A program made the position numbers and the translations under genes. Below the pieces are notes generated by a model that made no database searches, had not been told where the DNA came from, and worked only from the letters and a program-made list of their open reading frames with translations. From the NCBI GenBank assembly GCA_031551965.1, contig JAVBMW010000030.1, positions 6,150 through 70,149 of the forward strand: a stretch of 64,000 nt of DNA. The letters are read 5' to 3'. The stretch comes from CALVGQ01 sp031551965 (GTDB taxonomy: Bacteria > Bacillota_I > Bacilli_A > Erysipelotrichales > Erysipelotrichaceae). Shown here piece after piece: positions 34,809 to 43,649 of the stretch (positions are counted from its first letter, which is position 1; the number at the start of each line of letters is the position of its first letter).

Positions 34809-35824
34809 TTATTACTCTAAAAAAAGAAACTCCTCAAATAGAAAAACAAATGCTTATCAATCAACTAGAAGCTCTTGATGTTCAAGTAAATTTGATCACT
34901 GGGCAAAACCATGATGTATTGGGTCTAGTTGGTGATACCGCAAGCCTTGATGAACGCAAATTTAAAGCGAATCCATGGGTAGAAGATGTAACTCGTATCG
35001 CAGCTCCATACAAACTTGTGAGCCGGATGTTTCATCCAACTGATACGATAGTTGATGTTGCAGGAATTAAAATCGGGGCGACTGAACCTGTGGTAATCAT
35101 TGGTGGTCCATGCTCAGTAGAAAATTGTGATCAGATCGATTTTTTAGCTGGTAAAGTTCAAGAAGCAGGAGGCGTGATGCTTCGTGGTGGAGCTTATAAG
35201 CCAAGATCAAGTCCTTATGCTTTCCAAGGAATGCAGACTGAGGGAATCTTAGCGATGGAAAAAGCAGGTAAAAACCATGGTTTACCTATCGTTTCAGAAT
35301 TAATGAGTACCGATAAACTAGAAGAATTTGATGAACATGTTGACTTGATTCAAATTGGTGCCCGAAATATGCAAAACTTTGAACTGTTAAAGAAATTAGG
35401 TCAAACTAAAAAACCAATTCTTTTAAAACGAGGTATGGCAAATACAATTGAAGAATGGTTAATGGCAGCAGAATACATCGTTGCAGCCGGAAATCCAAAT
35501 GTTATTTTATGTGAACGCGGAATTCGTACTTTTGAAAAATATACGCGAAACACACTTGATTTAAGTGCAGTTCCTGTAATCAAAGAAAGATCGCATTTAC
35601 CGATCGTTGTTGACCCAAGTCATGGAACTGGGGATTGGAAACTTGTAGAATCCATGAGTTTAGCTGCGATTGCAGCAGGTGCAGATGGGCTGATCATTGA
35701 AGTGCATCACACACCAGAAAGCGCAATGTCCGATGGTGCCCAATCATTAAAGCCAGAGAAATTCGCTAGGCTTGTCGAAAAAGGAAGGGCAATTGCCAAA
35801 GTGATTGGACGCGATGTTCGATGA
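34805..35824 (+). CDS. aroF: 3-Deoxy-7-phosphoheptulonate synthase (DAHP synthase, AroF/AroG-type Ibeta)
   Basis: Condenses phosphoenolpyruvate with erythrose 4-phosphate, the first committed shikimate step. An N-terminal ferredoxin-like domain (~70 residues), as in the Thermotoga-type enzyme, precedes the barrel: GGPCSVEN (about base 35101), RGGAYKPRSSPYAFQG (about 35182), QIGARNMQNF, KRGM and VDPSHGTGD (about 35610). No chorismate mutase domain is fused. The N-terminal domain in relatives mediates feedback inhibition by Tyr or Phe. 339 residues. Confidence 0.94.
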   Translation: MIITLKKETPQIEKQMLINQLEALDVQVNLITGQNHDVLGLVGDTASLDERKFKANPWVEDVTRIAAPYKLVSRMFHPTDTIVDVAGIKIGATEPVVIIGGPCSVENCDQIDFLAGKVQEAGGVMLRGGAYKPRSSPYAFQGMQTEGILAMEKAGKNHGLPIVSELMSTDKLEEFDEHVDLIQIGARNMQNFELLKKLGQTKKPILLKRGMANTIEEWLMAAEYIVAAGNPNVILCERGIRTFEKYTRNTLDLSAVPVIKERSHLPIVVDPSHGTGDWKLVESMSLAAIAAGADGLIIEVHHTPESAMSDGAQSLKPEKFARLVEKGRAIAKVIGRDVR

Positions 35825-37095
35825 AGGTCACCATTCATCCTAAAAATATTACACCAACAAGTGTAGTTATTCCGCCAAGTAAGTCGATGTCTCATCGTGC
35901 TATTTTGTGTGCTTCTTTAGCTGATGGATTTAGTGTAGTACGCAATATTGATTATAGTGATGATGTCAAGGTTACGATCGAGGGCATGAGAAAGCTAGGT
36001 GCAAAAATCATCGAGTTTGAGGATTACGTAGAAATTCAAGGAATTAAAGATTTTGATCACTTAACCGATTCAACGATCGAATGCAATGAATCAGGCTCTT
36101 CTCTTCGTTTCTTTATTCCTATTTTTTCTTTAACAAATCAGAAAGTGCATTTTACAGGAAAAAATAGATTGTTAAAAAGACCTCAACATGTCTATGCAGA
36201 AATATTTAAGAATCAATCAATCCATTATGAACATAATGAAGAAGTTATAGAAATTGATGGTTCAATCAAATCGGGTGAATTTACTTTACCTGGAGATGTG
36301 TCTAGTCAATTTATTTCCGGTTTACTTTTTGCGTTACCATTTTGTGAGGGTAACAGTACAATTCATGTGCTTGAACCATTTGAATCAAGAAGTTATGTTG
36401 AACTTACAGTACAGATGTTAATAAAGTTTGGGATCATTGCAGGTTTCATTGACAAAAATACTTTAGTGATAAAAGGGAGTCAGCATTATCGCGCAAGGGA
36501 TATCACTGTTGAAGCGGATTATAGCCAACTTGGTTTTTTTGCAGGGCTAGGTTCTATCAACAATACCATTGATTGTCTAAATTTAAATAAAGATTCTCTG
36601 CAAGGAGATAAGGAGATTATATCTATCTTAAGGGAAATGAATGCTAAGGTTTTATATACAAATGAAGGAATACGTTTTTATAAAAGTGAGTTGAAGGCTA
36701 CGACGATCGATTTGAAAGATTGTCCAGATCTAGGTCCAATTTTGATGGTCATCGCCTCTTTTGCGAAAGGGACCACAACCATCATCAACGCTGGACGTTT
36801 AAGAATTAAAGAAAGTGACCGTATTGCAGCAATGGAAGAAGAACTTCGAAAATGTGGAGTCACTATTTCCAGCACTCAAGATACGGTTACAATTGTAGGT
36901 ACTGATCATTTTGAGGCTACAGATGATTTATTTGGACACAAAGATCACCGCATCGTAATGAGTATGGCGATTGCGGGGACAATGGCAAATAAACCAGTAA
37001 CGATTTGTGGTGCAGAGTGTATATCAAAGAGTTATCCAGGTTTTTTTGATGATTTAAAGAAAATTGGTATTGAGGTCGATGTTTATGATGAATAA
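35821..37095 (+). CDS. aroA: 3-Phosphoshikimate 1-carboxyvinyltransferase (EPSP synthase)
   Basis: Transfers enolpyruvate to shikimate 3-phosphate. Seen are PPSKSMSHRAILCASLADG (about base 35872), ESGSSLRFFIP (about 36088; class-discriminating loop has no obvious GxAGTxxR, resembling class II enzymes), SSQFISGLLFALP (about 36300), LRIKESDRI (about 36800) and DHRIVMSMAIAG. 424 residues. It overlaps aroF by four bases and the tyrA start by eleven. Confidence 0.94.
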   Translation: MKVTIHPKNITPTSVVIPPSKSMSHRAILCASLADGFSVVRNIDYSDDVKVTIEGMRKLGAKIIEFEDYVEIQGIKDFDHLTDSTIECNESGSSLRFFIPIFSLTNQKVHFTGKNRLLKRPQHVYAEIFKNQSIHYEHNEEVIEIDGSIKSGEFTLPGDVSSQFISGLLFALPFCEGNSTIHVLEPFESRSYVELTVQMLIKFGIIAGFIDKNTLVIKGSQHYRARDITVEADYSQLGFFAGLGSINNTIDCLNLNKDSLQGDKEIISILREMNAKVLYTNEGIRFYKSELKATTIDLKDCPDLGPILMVIASFAKGTTTIINAGRLRIKESDRIAAMEEELRKCGVTISSTQDTVTIVGTDHFEATDDLFGHKDHRIVMSMAIAGTMANKPVTICGAECISKSYPGFFDDLKKIGIEVDVYDE

Positions 37096-37945
37096 AGAAA
37101 TGAATATCTTGATAGTTGGGCTTGGTTTATTAGGTGGAAGTTATGCTGCATCTTTATCAAGTCAAGGATATAAAGTAAATGGAATTGATTCTAATTCTGA
37201 TAGTATCGACTACGGTTTAAAAATGGGCTGGATAGAAAAAGGCTCATCATTCGATGATGAATTATTGATTCAAAATGCAGATTTACTTATTCTTGGGCTT
37301 TACCCAAGTGTTATGATTGATTGGGTAAAAAATAATAGACAATACTTCAAATCAGGGTTGATCATTACTGATGTGAGCGGTGTAAAAGGAGCGATCGTAA
37401 CACAAATTCAATCTCTTTTACAAAATGATGTCGAGTTTGTGAGTAGTCATCCAATGGCTGGGAAAGAAGTAAGTGGTATTCAAAACAGTGACCCTTCAAT
37501 CTTTAAAAAGGCCAACTTTATATTGATTCTTACTGATAAAAATACACCAAAAGGACTTGCGATGATTCGTAATCTTGCCGAAATTTTGAGCTTTAATCAC
37601 ATCACTGAACTGACGATTGAAAAGCATGATGAACTGATTGGTTTTGTATCACAATTGACGCATGTGATTGCAGTGTGTTTAATGAACAGTAAAATAGATC
37701 CACTTTTAGTTGAGGTAACAGGAGATAGCTTTAGAGATTTAACAAGGATTGCGAAAATCAATGAAAATTTATGGTCTGAGTTATTTTTATTGAATAAGGA
37801 TAAGCTATTAAGTGAAATCGAAGGCTTTCAAAATGAATTGGAAAACTTTAAAAGGGTATTACAAAATGAAGATGTTGATATGATGAAAAAGTTGTTTATC
37901 CAATCGACAAATCAGCGTAAATTATTTGATAAAAAGGAGAACTAA
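37085..37945 (+). CDS. tyrA: Prephenate dehydrogenase
   Basis: NAD(P)-dependent oxidative decarboxylation of prephenate to 4-hydroxyphenylpyruvate, the tyrosine branch. N-terminal Rossmann LIVGLGLLGGSYAASL, then DVSGVKGAIV (about base 37372), SSHPMAGKEVSG (about 37442) and QLTHVIAVCL with the catalytic His region (about 37655). It ends without an ACT domain, so feedback must act elsewhere. I chose ATG 37085 behind GAGGT, inside the end of aroA; the alternative at 37088 is equally possible. Confidence 0.9.
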   Translation: MMNKEMNILIVGLGLLGGSYAASLSSQGYKVNGIDSNSDSIDYGLKMGWIEKGSSFDDELLIQNADLLILGLYPSVMIDWVKNNRQYFKSGLIITDVSGVKGAIVTQIQSLLQNDVEFVSSHPMAGKEVSGIQNSDPSIFKKANFILILTDKNTPKGLAMIRNLAEILSFNHITELTIEKHDELIGFVSQLTHVIAVCLMNSKIDPLLVEVTGDSFRDLTRIAKINENLWSELFLLNKDKLLSEIEGFQNELENFKRVLQNEDVDMMKKLFIQSTNQRKLFDKKEN

Positions 37946-37946
37946 T

Positions 37947-38381
37947 ATGAAGTTGATGTTGCTAAATGGACCTAATTTAAATATGGTCGGGATACGTGAA
38001 AAAAACATTTATGGAACAATGGATTATAATGATATGATCATATATTTAATGGATGAAGCAATTAAACTTGAAATTGAACTTGATTGTCGTCAAAGCAATC
38101 ATGAAGGAACTCTAGTGGATCATATTCAAGAAGCATACTTCAAAAACTTTGATGGGATCATAATCAATCCTGGTGCTTATACTCATACAAGTATTGCAAT
38201 ATTGGATGCAATAAAAGCAATCGCACCCATTCCTTGTGTTGAAGTACATTTATCAGATATTCAACATAGAGAAGAATTTAGGAAAATGTCCTATCCCGCA
38301 CTAGCTTGTGTAAAACAAATTTATGGATTGGGAGTCGAAGGCTATGTTGAAGCAATGAAGTTTCTATTAAATAGAAAGTAA
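37947..38381 (+). CDS. aroQ: Type II 3-dehydroquinate dehydratase
   Basis: Dodecameric type II dehydroquinase for the third shikimate step. All family signatures are visible: LLNGPNLNMVGIREKNIYG with the catalytic Tyr, RQSNHEG (about base 38088), INPGAYTHTSIA (about 38163), and VEVHLSDIQHREEFR with the catalytic His (about 38241). The start at 37947 follows AAAAAGGAG; the upstream ATG lies in the tyrA end. 144 residues. It closes the aro operon. Confidence 0.95.
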   Translation: MKLMLLNGPNLNMVGIREKNIYGTMDYNDMIIYLMDEAIKLEIELDCRQSNHEGTLVDHIQEAYFKNFDGIIINPGAYTHTSIAILDAIKAIAPIPCVEVHLSDIQHREEFRKMSYPALACVKQIYGLGVEGYVEAMKFLLNRK

Positions 38382-38407
38382 AAGGGAAGGATTTCTCTTT
38401 TTCTTTG
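38381..38407 (+). terminator. aro operon terminator
   Basis: AAAGGGA / TCTCTTT stem (one G-U) overlapping the stop, with TTCTTT tail. Confidence 0.5.
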
Positions 38408-38453
38408 ATAGACAAAAAGTTACAACAGGACTAGAATAGTTAAGGGTGATAAA

Positions 38454-38993
38454 ATGAAAGATTATATTGATTTATTTATGATTTTCTCCCGTATAGGAGC
38501 AGTTACATTTGGAGGCGGATATACGATGCTTCCGATTTTACAAAAAGAAGTAGTTGAAAAAAGAGGTTGGGTAACAGAAGAAGAAATTATGGACTATTAT
38601 GCGATCAGTCAATGTACTCCAGGTATCATTGCGGTCAATACTTCGATCTTTGTGGGTTATCGTTGTAAGAAATTGTTAGGTGGTATCGTTAGTGCTTTAG
38701 GAATGGTATTTCCATCAATCGTGATTATTTTATTAATAGCGATGTTTCTTCAAAATATTATGTCTTATCCAATCGTGATCCAAGCATTCAATGGAATTCG
38801 AGTTGCCGTTGCGGCTTTAGTGTTTCAGGCAACGATCACTCTTTATAAAAAAGGAGTCGTTGATAAATTTACTTTTGGAGTATTTGTAGTAAGTTTAATC
38901 GTATTTATGGCATTTAGTTTGTCGCCAGTGTACGTTGTAGTTGGATCAGCAGTTGCAGGAATACTAATGAAGACTTGGGGGAAAAAGAAATGA
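38454..38993 (+). CDS. Chromate transporter family protein, first half-subunit
   Basis: CHR-family membrane protein of 179 residues with a single CHR domain of about six helices. The N-terminal motif FSRIGAVTFGGGYTMLPIL (FGGG) and the YAISQCTPGIIAVNTSIFVGYR stretch (PG motif) are diagnostic. Short-chain ChrA proteins act as pairs of opposite topology. The stop overlaps the next gene's ATG. Transport of chromate or sulfate is family knowledge; the native substrate is uncertain. Confidence 0.85.
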   Translation: MKDYIDLFMIFSRIGAVTFGGGYTMLPILQKEVVEKRGWVTEEEIMDYYAISQCTPGIIAVNTSIFVGYRCKKLLGGIVSALGMVFPSIVIILLIAMFLQNIMSYPIVIQAFNGIRVAVAALVFQATITLYKKGVVDKFTFGVFVVSLIVFMAFSLSPVYVVVGSAVAGILMKTWGKKK

Positions 38994-39538
38994 GTACATT
39001 AATTACATTGTTTTTTGAATTCTTCAAAATTGGTATATTCTCAGTAGGTGGGGGACTTGCAACACTTCCATATCTTGAAATTTTGGCTGATAAATATCCA
39101 TGGTTTTCAAGAACTGAACTTATTGATATGATCGCTATATCAGAAAGCACACCCGGTCCAATCGGTGTTAATATGGCAACTTTTGCAGGATATAGGGCTG
39201 CAGGAATAATTGGTGGAGTCGTTGCAACCTTGGGTATTGTTGCGGCTGCTGTCTTGGTTATTGGATTTATTGCGACGATCTTAGATAAATTCAAAGACAA
39301 TAAATATGTAAACTATGCATTTTATGGAATCCGTGCCTGTGTTGCAGCATTAGTACTCTCTTCATGTATTGGACTTATGCAAACTACACTTTTACTCTCT
39401 GGACTACAACCATTTGCATTAAATATTCCTGCCATCATTGCATTTGCGGCACTTCTTTGGGGAATGTTGAAATTCAAGAAACATCCAATTGTTTATATTG
39501 GCATTGCGGCATTGCTTGGAATGATTATTCCATTTTAA
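38990..39538 (+). CDS. Chromate transporter family protein, second half-subunit
   Basis: Paralogue of the preceding gene, 182 residues, with FFKIGIFSVGGGLATLPYLE and MIAISESTPGPIGVNMATFAGYR matching the same two motifs. The two genes together equal a full two-domain ChrA. The ATG at 38990 (overlap ATGA) lies behind GGGGGAAA. It is followed by a strong bidirectional terminator. Confidence 0.85.
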   Translation: MSTLITLFFEFFKIGIFSVGGGLATLPYLEILADKYPWFSRTELIDMIAISESTPGPIGVNMATFAGYRAAGIIGGVVATLGIVAAAVLVIGFIATILDKFKDNKYVNYAFYGIRACVAALVLSSCIGLMQTTLLLSGLQPFALNIPAIIAFAALLWGMLKFKKHPIVYIGIAALLGMIIPF

Positions 39539-39574
39539 ACTTCAAAAGATTAACGGTTTCGTATTATAAAATAA

Positions 39575-39618
39575 AAGCACAACTTGAAGAGTATAATTAA
39601 CTCTGTTAGGTTGTGCTT
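39575..39618. terminator. Bidirectional terminator between chromate transporter genes and ltaE
   Basis: AAGCACAAC / GTTGTGCTT (nine perfect pairs) enclosing a second stem AGAGT / ACTCT; T- or A-rich on both sides. Confidence 0.75.
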
Positions 39619-39624
39619 GTTTTG

Positions 39625-40659
39625 TTAAAGGGATTGGATATCCCTGATCAACTGATCAATGTTTTCTTCCTTGGTTGCCCAGCTTGTGCAGAAACGAACT
39701 GCACTGTGTGTTTCATCTACTTTGCCCCATAAGGAGAAAGCATAAGTTTTAGATAATGTGTCGATTTGGTTTTTAGATAAGATTATGAACTGTTGATTAG
39801 TGTAGGAATCCGCAAATAGTTTGAAATTGGCATCAATGAATGCCTTTTTTAATTTCATCGCAAGGTCAATCGCATGCCTTGATATTTTATAATAAAGATC
39901 ATCAGTGAATAGTGTTTCAAACTGAATTCCAAGAATTCGTCCCTTCGCAAACATCCCGCCATGCCTTTTAATCATATAACGGAAATCTCTTTTGATTGCT
40001 TCATTGGATATAACAACTGCTTCTCCAAAGAATGCACCTACTTTAGTACCACCAATGTAGAAGACATCACAAAGGTTTGTGATATCCTGCAGTGTTACAT
40101 CCGTGTTGTATGACATCAGTCCATAGCCAAGACGTGCCCCATCAATGAATAGTGGAATGTTATATTCTTTACAAGTATTAAATAAGTCAGTTAATTCTTG
40201 TTTACTATAAAGTGTTCCTGATTCAGTAGGGTGAGAAATATAAACCATAGCAGGTTGTACAATGTGTTCATGAGTACCATCGTTGTAATGATCATTGATC
40301 GCACAGCGTACTTGTGTTGCACTAATTTTGCCATCAATATTTTGAAGAGGTAAAACTTTATGTCCTGTTGCCTCAATGGCACCTGTTTCATGAACATTGA
40401 TGTGTCCTGTATCTGCACATAGAACTCCCTGATATGGGCGAAGAGTTGCACTAATTACAGTTGTGTTGGCTTGTGTTCCACCAACCAGAATATGTACATC
40501 TACATTTTGTCTATTGCAGGCATCTTTAATTAATTGTTTTGCCCTTTCACTGTGAGGATCCATACTATATCCTTCAGTTTGTTCCATATTTGTTTTTTGT
40601 AATGCTTCTATTATTAAAGGATGAGCTCCTTCAATATAATCACTATCAAATCGTATCAT
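39625..40659 (-). CDS. ltaE: Low-specificity L-threonine aldolase
   Basis: PLP-dependent fold-type I enzyme that cleaves threonine or allo-threonine to glycine and acetaldehyde. The N terminus has FDSDYIEGAHPLIIEAL, and the central region LFIDGARLGYGLMS with the PLP-binding Asp. The PLP lysine lies in FYIGGTKVGAFFGEAVV (about base 40030 on the minus strand). 344 residues, typical. It is a stand-alone minus-strand gene, read toward the bidirectional terminator. Confidence 0.9.
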   Translation of the reverse strand: MIRFDSDYIEGAHPLIIEALQKTNMEQTEGYSMDPHSERAKQLIKDACNRQNVDVHILVGGTQANTTVISATLRPYQGVLCADTGHINVHETGAIEATGHKVLPLQNIDGKISATQVRCAINDHYNDGTHEHIVQPAMVYISHPTESGTLYSKQELTDLFNTCKEYNIPLFIDGARLGYGLMSYNTDVTLQDITNLCDVFYIGGTKVGAFFGEAVVISNEAIKRDFRYMIKRHGGMFAKGRILGIQFETLFTDDLYYKISRHAIDLAMKLKKAFIDANFKLFADSYTNQQFIILSKNQIDTLSKTYAFSLWGKVDETHSAVRFCTSWATKEENIDQLIRDIQSL

Positions 40660-40698
40660 GAGTTAAGCCTTCTTTCTGTTTTCTATTATACAAAATAA

Positions 40699-40722
40699 AA
40701 GAGCCTTTTTAAAGGCTCTTGA
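40699..40722 (-). terminator. rpsD terminator
   Basis: Ten-pair stem AAGAGCCTTT / AAAGGCTCTT, then TTTTATTTT on the minus strand. Confidence 0.8.
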
Positions 40723-40726
40723 TTCA

Positions 40727-41329
40727 TTATCTGTTATAGAACTCGATAATTAATGATTCGTTGATTTCTTGGTTTAATTCATGACGTTCAGGAACACGTA
40801 CAAATTTTCCTTTTTTGTTTTCTTTGTCAACAGTAACGAATGCAACAGTATTTAATACTGATTCTAAAGCTTCGTTGATTGCAGGCATATTCATTGATTT
40901 TTCTTTGATAGAAATTTCAGAACCTGGAGCAACTAATGCTGAAGGAATATCTAATTTCTTTCCGTTAACTAAAACGTGACCATGGTTAACAAGTTGTCTT
41001 GCCCCACGACGAGTTCTAGCAAATCCCATACGATATACTACATTATCTAAACGAGATTCAAGTAAGAATAACATGTTGTGACCAGTTACACCTTTCATCT
41101 TAGTAGCTTTAATGTAGTTGTTGAAGAATTGACGTTCGCTTAATCCATACATATGTCTGATACGTTGTTTTTCACGAAGTTGTGTTCCGTAGTTGCTTAA
41201 TTTGATACGTTTAGTTGGTCCATGTTGACCTGGTGCATAAGTGCGTTTTTGAAGTTCTTCGCCAGTTTCTAAGATTGAGAAACTTAAACGACGAGCGATC
41301 TTCCAAGTAGATCCAGTGTTTCTTGACAT
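40727..41329 (-). CDS. rpsD: 30S ribosomal protein S4
   Basis: Primary 16S rRNA-binding protein, 200 residues: MSRNTGSTWKIARRLSFS N terminus, YAPGQHGP, KLSNYGTQLREKQRIRHMYGLSERQF, and the S4 domain LDNVVYRMGFARTRRGARQLVNHGHVLVNGKKLDIPS-type motif (VNHGHVLVNGKK visible). No N-terminal zinc cysteine cluster is present. The start at 41329 follows AGGAGG. It is monocistronic with its own promoter and a long leader. Confidence 0.96.
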   Translation of the reverse strand: MSRNTGSTWKIARRLSFSILETGEELQKRTYAPGQHGPTKRIKLSNYGTQLREKQRIRHMYGLSERQFFNNYIKATKMKGVTGHNMLFLLESRLDNVVYRMGFARTRRGARQLVNHGHVLVNGKKLDIPSALVAPGSEISIKEKSMNMPAINEALESVLNTVAFVTVDKENKKGKFVRVPERHELNQEINESLIIEFYNR

Positions 41330-41537
41330 TTGATGTCCTCCTATGTGTTTTATTAGCAATAAAATCACAACAGGTACAAATTACTTTGGGAAGTGTTGAT
41401 ATGAATAATTTCGCAAGCAAGCAGCAAGTTACTTTTATACAGATTTACTGATACCAACGCTTTGATCCAAGAGCTTTGTAAGCTGCTTATGTTTTTGAAT
41501 GCTTGTAAATAATACCAAGGAATGACGTTAATGTCAA
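41330..41537 (-). promoter_or_regulatory. rpsD promoter and ~170-nt S4 autoregulatory leader
   Basis: On the minus strand TTGACA (complement of 41532-41537) and TATTAT (complement of 41509-41514) are 17 bases apart, placing the start near 41502. The ~170-nt leader contains AAGCAGC pairing with GCTGCTT about 60 bases later, with inner CTTAC/GTAA pairing. Bacillota rpsD genes are known to be autoregulated by S4 binding a pseudoknotted leader; identification here rests on position and base pairing, not on a model search. Confidence 0.6.
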
Positions 41538-41681
41538 TGAAAACTGCGTTTTTATGCTATTTTGAACGGTATATGAAATATAAATCGATAATTATTTTCT
41601 AAAAACTTCTAAACTTGCAGACGATGTACGATACGGAGCCAGAAAACGTTCATTTTCAACGTTTTTGTTCAATAGGACGAT

Positions 41682-42055
41682 TTGCATATTAAAAGTGAAA
41701 ATGACATAATACAGCTGCGTCCTGACACAACGCAGAATACTTTGAAAACCATGGAAATCAAAGTATTTACTTATGTTGAAATACATAAGTGTGTTACTTG
41801 TTTCAATGATCCTAGGGCGTTGAATCAGGGGAGGTAGACATTGTGAGATGTCATCTAAATGGTAGTAATCTACCCGGAAATCATTTGTTGCAGACTGATA
41901 CTTCGAGGTTTTCGAAACTCATGGATCAAATCGTGTATTTGCTTCTGATTTACTTGATTGTAAAGGAGTTAAGAAAATCTTAGGATAATTGGTTCTGCAA
42001 GAAAAGCGAATGATTTAAAAAAAGAGAGGATAGCCGTCCTCTCTTTTCCGTTGCA
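41682..42055 (+). ncRNA. Candidate ~330-nt structured RNA in a long gene-free gap
   Basis: This ~840-base gap between rpsD and blaR1 has no credible open frame. A plus-strand promoter is possible (TTGCAT 41682-41687, 17 bases, CATAAT 41705-41710). Three consecutive perfect hairpins follow: CTGCGT/ACGCAG (41715-41735), ATACTTTGA/TCAAAGTAT (41737-41766) and ACTTATGT/ACATAAGT (41769-41790). Further on GGTAGA/TCTACC and ATCAAATC/GATTTacTTGAT pair. GGTTCTGCAA (41991-42000) pairs with TTGCAGAATC (42051-42060), closing over a terminator hairpin. I could not match 6S, tmRNA or RNase P RNA. Confidence 0.4.
42017..42047. terminator. Terminator hairpin serving blaR1 (minus) and possibly the plus-strand RNA
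   Basis: Perfect eleven-pair stem AAAAGAGAGGA / TCCTCTCTTTT with loop TAGCCG. The T-run of seven lies on the minus strand, so it is best as the blaI-blaR1 terminator ~130 bases after the stop. Confidence 0.7.
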
Positions 42056-42176
42056 GAATCTGCAATCAAGGTTTTCATCTATAGTATACAGCATTTATAT
42101 AAAAATACTATACCTTTTTGAAAGTTTGTTCCATTTCTCTTTTAAAAAACCATAAGTCAAATCAATACAATCTTCT

Positions 42177-43649
42177 TTAGTTTTCAGAAATAGAAGGAAG
42201 TAGTGCAATGATCATATTCCAATCAATGATGTCATCAAGAATAAATGTGGTATTTGAGTGATTTTCATTATAATCGTTTAAAATGATATATTTATCAGTG
42301 ATAACGATACGTAATAATAGTTTTTTTTCTACATCTTTGTAGTAAATAGATAGATGATCGTCATCCACATAAGTGTAATTATCAAAACTAGAGTAAAGCT
42401 TTTTAACTCGAAGTGTGGCAATATAAGCTGTAAGAGTACTTTCATTGTCTTCACCAATGTTTCTAAGTTCGATGGTTTGATTGTCTAATAAGTTTGTATA
42501 TATTGATTCTATAGTGATTTCTGAAGAAATTTTATCGTAGAAAATTGATTGAACAGTATTTGCCTCTCCTACAATAGAAACAGTACCTAATGGCATAAAC
42601 AAGCAGAAAACAGCCAGTCCAATTATGATGGTTCCAGTATGTCGTTTTGTAGGGTTAATAACTCCTTTAAGTCGGTAATGCAATGAATTTGCAGAAGATG
42701 AGAGACAGGTTGTAAAACCTTGACTACTTCCGGCATTTTTTAATAGAAGTTCAGCATATTGTCGTCGAGTTATTTCATCTGTATCGAATAATACAGCCTC
42801 ATCACAACTTAATTCTAAATCTTCAGCTACTTTTTTTCGGGCGATCCAACTTAATGGATTAAACCAAGATACTGCAACACAAAAACCAATGAAGACTTTT
42901 GTACGTGTATCCGCCCTTAAGATATGGCGCAGTTCATGTTGAAAAATGATTTTAAATTCATTTTCGCTGTAGCTTTGATCAGGTAATACAAGAATCATAG
43001 TTTTGTTGAAACAACCGATCGTAATTGGGGTATTAACATTTTTTGAAATAAGTATAGGGATATTATTTTTGACACCATGAAGCTTAGAGTTAGAGTGCCA
43101 CATAGAGAGAATAGCTTCATCCGTAAATTCACTGGCATTATTTAGTATAAAGTTACGATAATGAAAATGAGTCGCAAACTGCCAAATAATGACAACGAAA
43201 AAACCAAGTAACCAAATCCAAATTATAGGTGAAAATAATTGTTCAGATATAGTTATTGTAAATATAGGGTTGTAGAAATCTTTACGGTAGTAAAGTGTGA
43301 TATAAAGAAAATTAGGTACTAACCAAAGACTTGCACAAGTTAATGCACTAATGGATCGTCTTAATAATGGTAAAAGTAGCAGTAAAATCGCATAATAAAT
43401 AGTAATAATGAGAAATAACAATCCTAAATCTACAAAAAAAGATTCAATATAAGGTCTTCCTGTAAGTAATGTAAGTGCTAGTAATGCTGCAGTATACATT
43501 GGTAATTGAAGTGGCTCAATTAATGAGATACGTGTACCAACTTCTAAACCGCTTGTCTTCAGTAATTTTTCTTTCTCGGATTGAAAATGATAACCAAAGA
43601 AAACGATACAGCTGATAAATAAACTTGCCACTAAATTAGCGATTCTCAT
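42177..43649 (-). CDS. blaR1: BlaR1/MecR1-family M56 membrane metallopeptidase sensor
   Basis: Integral membrane zinc metallopeptidase of 490 residues with about four transmembrane helices in the N-terminal half. The zinc-binding motif HELRH (in FQHELRHILRAD) and a downstream glutamate-containing DLELSCDEAVL (about base 42810) match M56. After a final helix (about residues 325-345) the extracellular C-terminal ~140 residues bear no penicillin-binding STYK-type motifs that I can see. So the signal may be something other than beta-lactam. It overlaps blaI by four bases. Confidence 0.85.
   Translation of the reverse strand: MRIANLVASLFISCIVFFGYHFQSEKEKLLKTSGLEVGTRISLIEPLQLPMYTAALLALTLLTGRPYIESFFVDLGLLFLIITIYYAILLLLLPLLRRSISALTCASLWLVPNFLYITLYYRKDFYNPIFTITISEQLFSPIIWIWLLGFFVVIIWQFATHFHYRNFILNNASEFTDEAILSMWHSNSKLHGVKNNIPILISKNVNTPITIGCFNKTMILVLPDQSYSENEFKIIFQHELRHILRADTRTKVFIGFCVAVSWFNPLSWIARKKVAEDLELSCDEAVLFDTDEITRRQYAELLLKNAGSSQGFTTCLSSSANSLHYRLKGVINPTKRHTGTIIIGLAVFCLFMPLGTVSIVGEANTVQSIFYDKISSEITIESIYTNLLDNQTIELRNIGEDNESTLTAYIATLRVKKLYSSFDNYTYVDDDHLSIYYKDVEKKLLLRIVITDKYIILNDYNENHSNTTFILDDIIDWNMIIALLPSISEN

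Noticed and set aside
35401..35895. Minus-strand open frames opposite aroF and aroA
   Set aside because: They are reading-frame shadows of strongly conserved plus-strand genes without start signals.
37064..37095. tyrA start at 37064
   Set aside because: The start would lie before the GAGGT site at 37072 and add non-conserved residues inside aroA; 37085 or 37088 fits.
41618..41640. Resemblance to a group II intron domain V (GACGATGTACGATACGGAGCC)
   Set aside because: The AGC/AY catalytic triad and hairpin do not form and there is no intron-encoded protein or neighbouring domain VI.
41592..41786. 64-codon minus-strand open frame in the rpsD-blaR1 gap
   Set aside because: It crosses the perfect hairpins, has no ribosome binding site and encodes no plausible protein.
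41717..42055. 6S, tmRNA or RNase P RNA identity for the hairpin-rich gap
   Set aside because: The tmRNA ends and tag, the RNase P GAGGAAAGTCC core and a 6S central bubble were looked for on both strands and not found. The question is left open for a covariance search.
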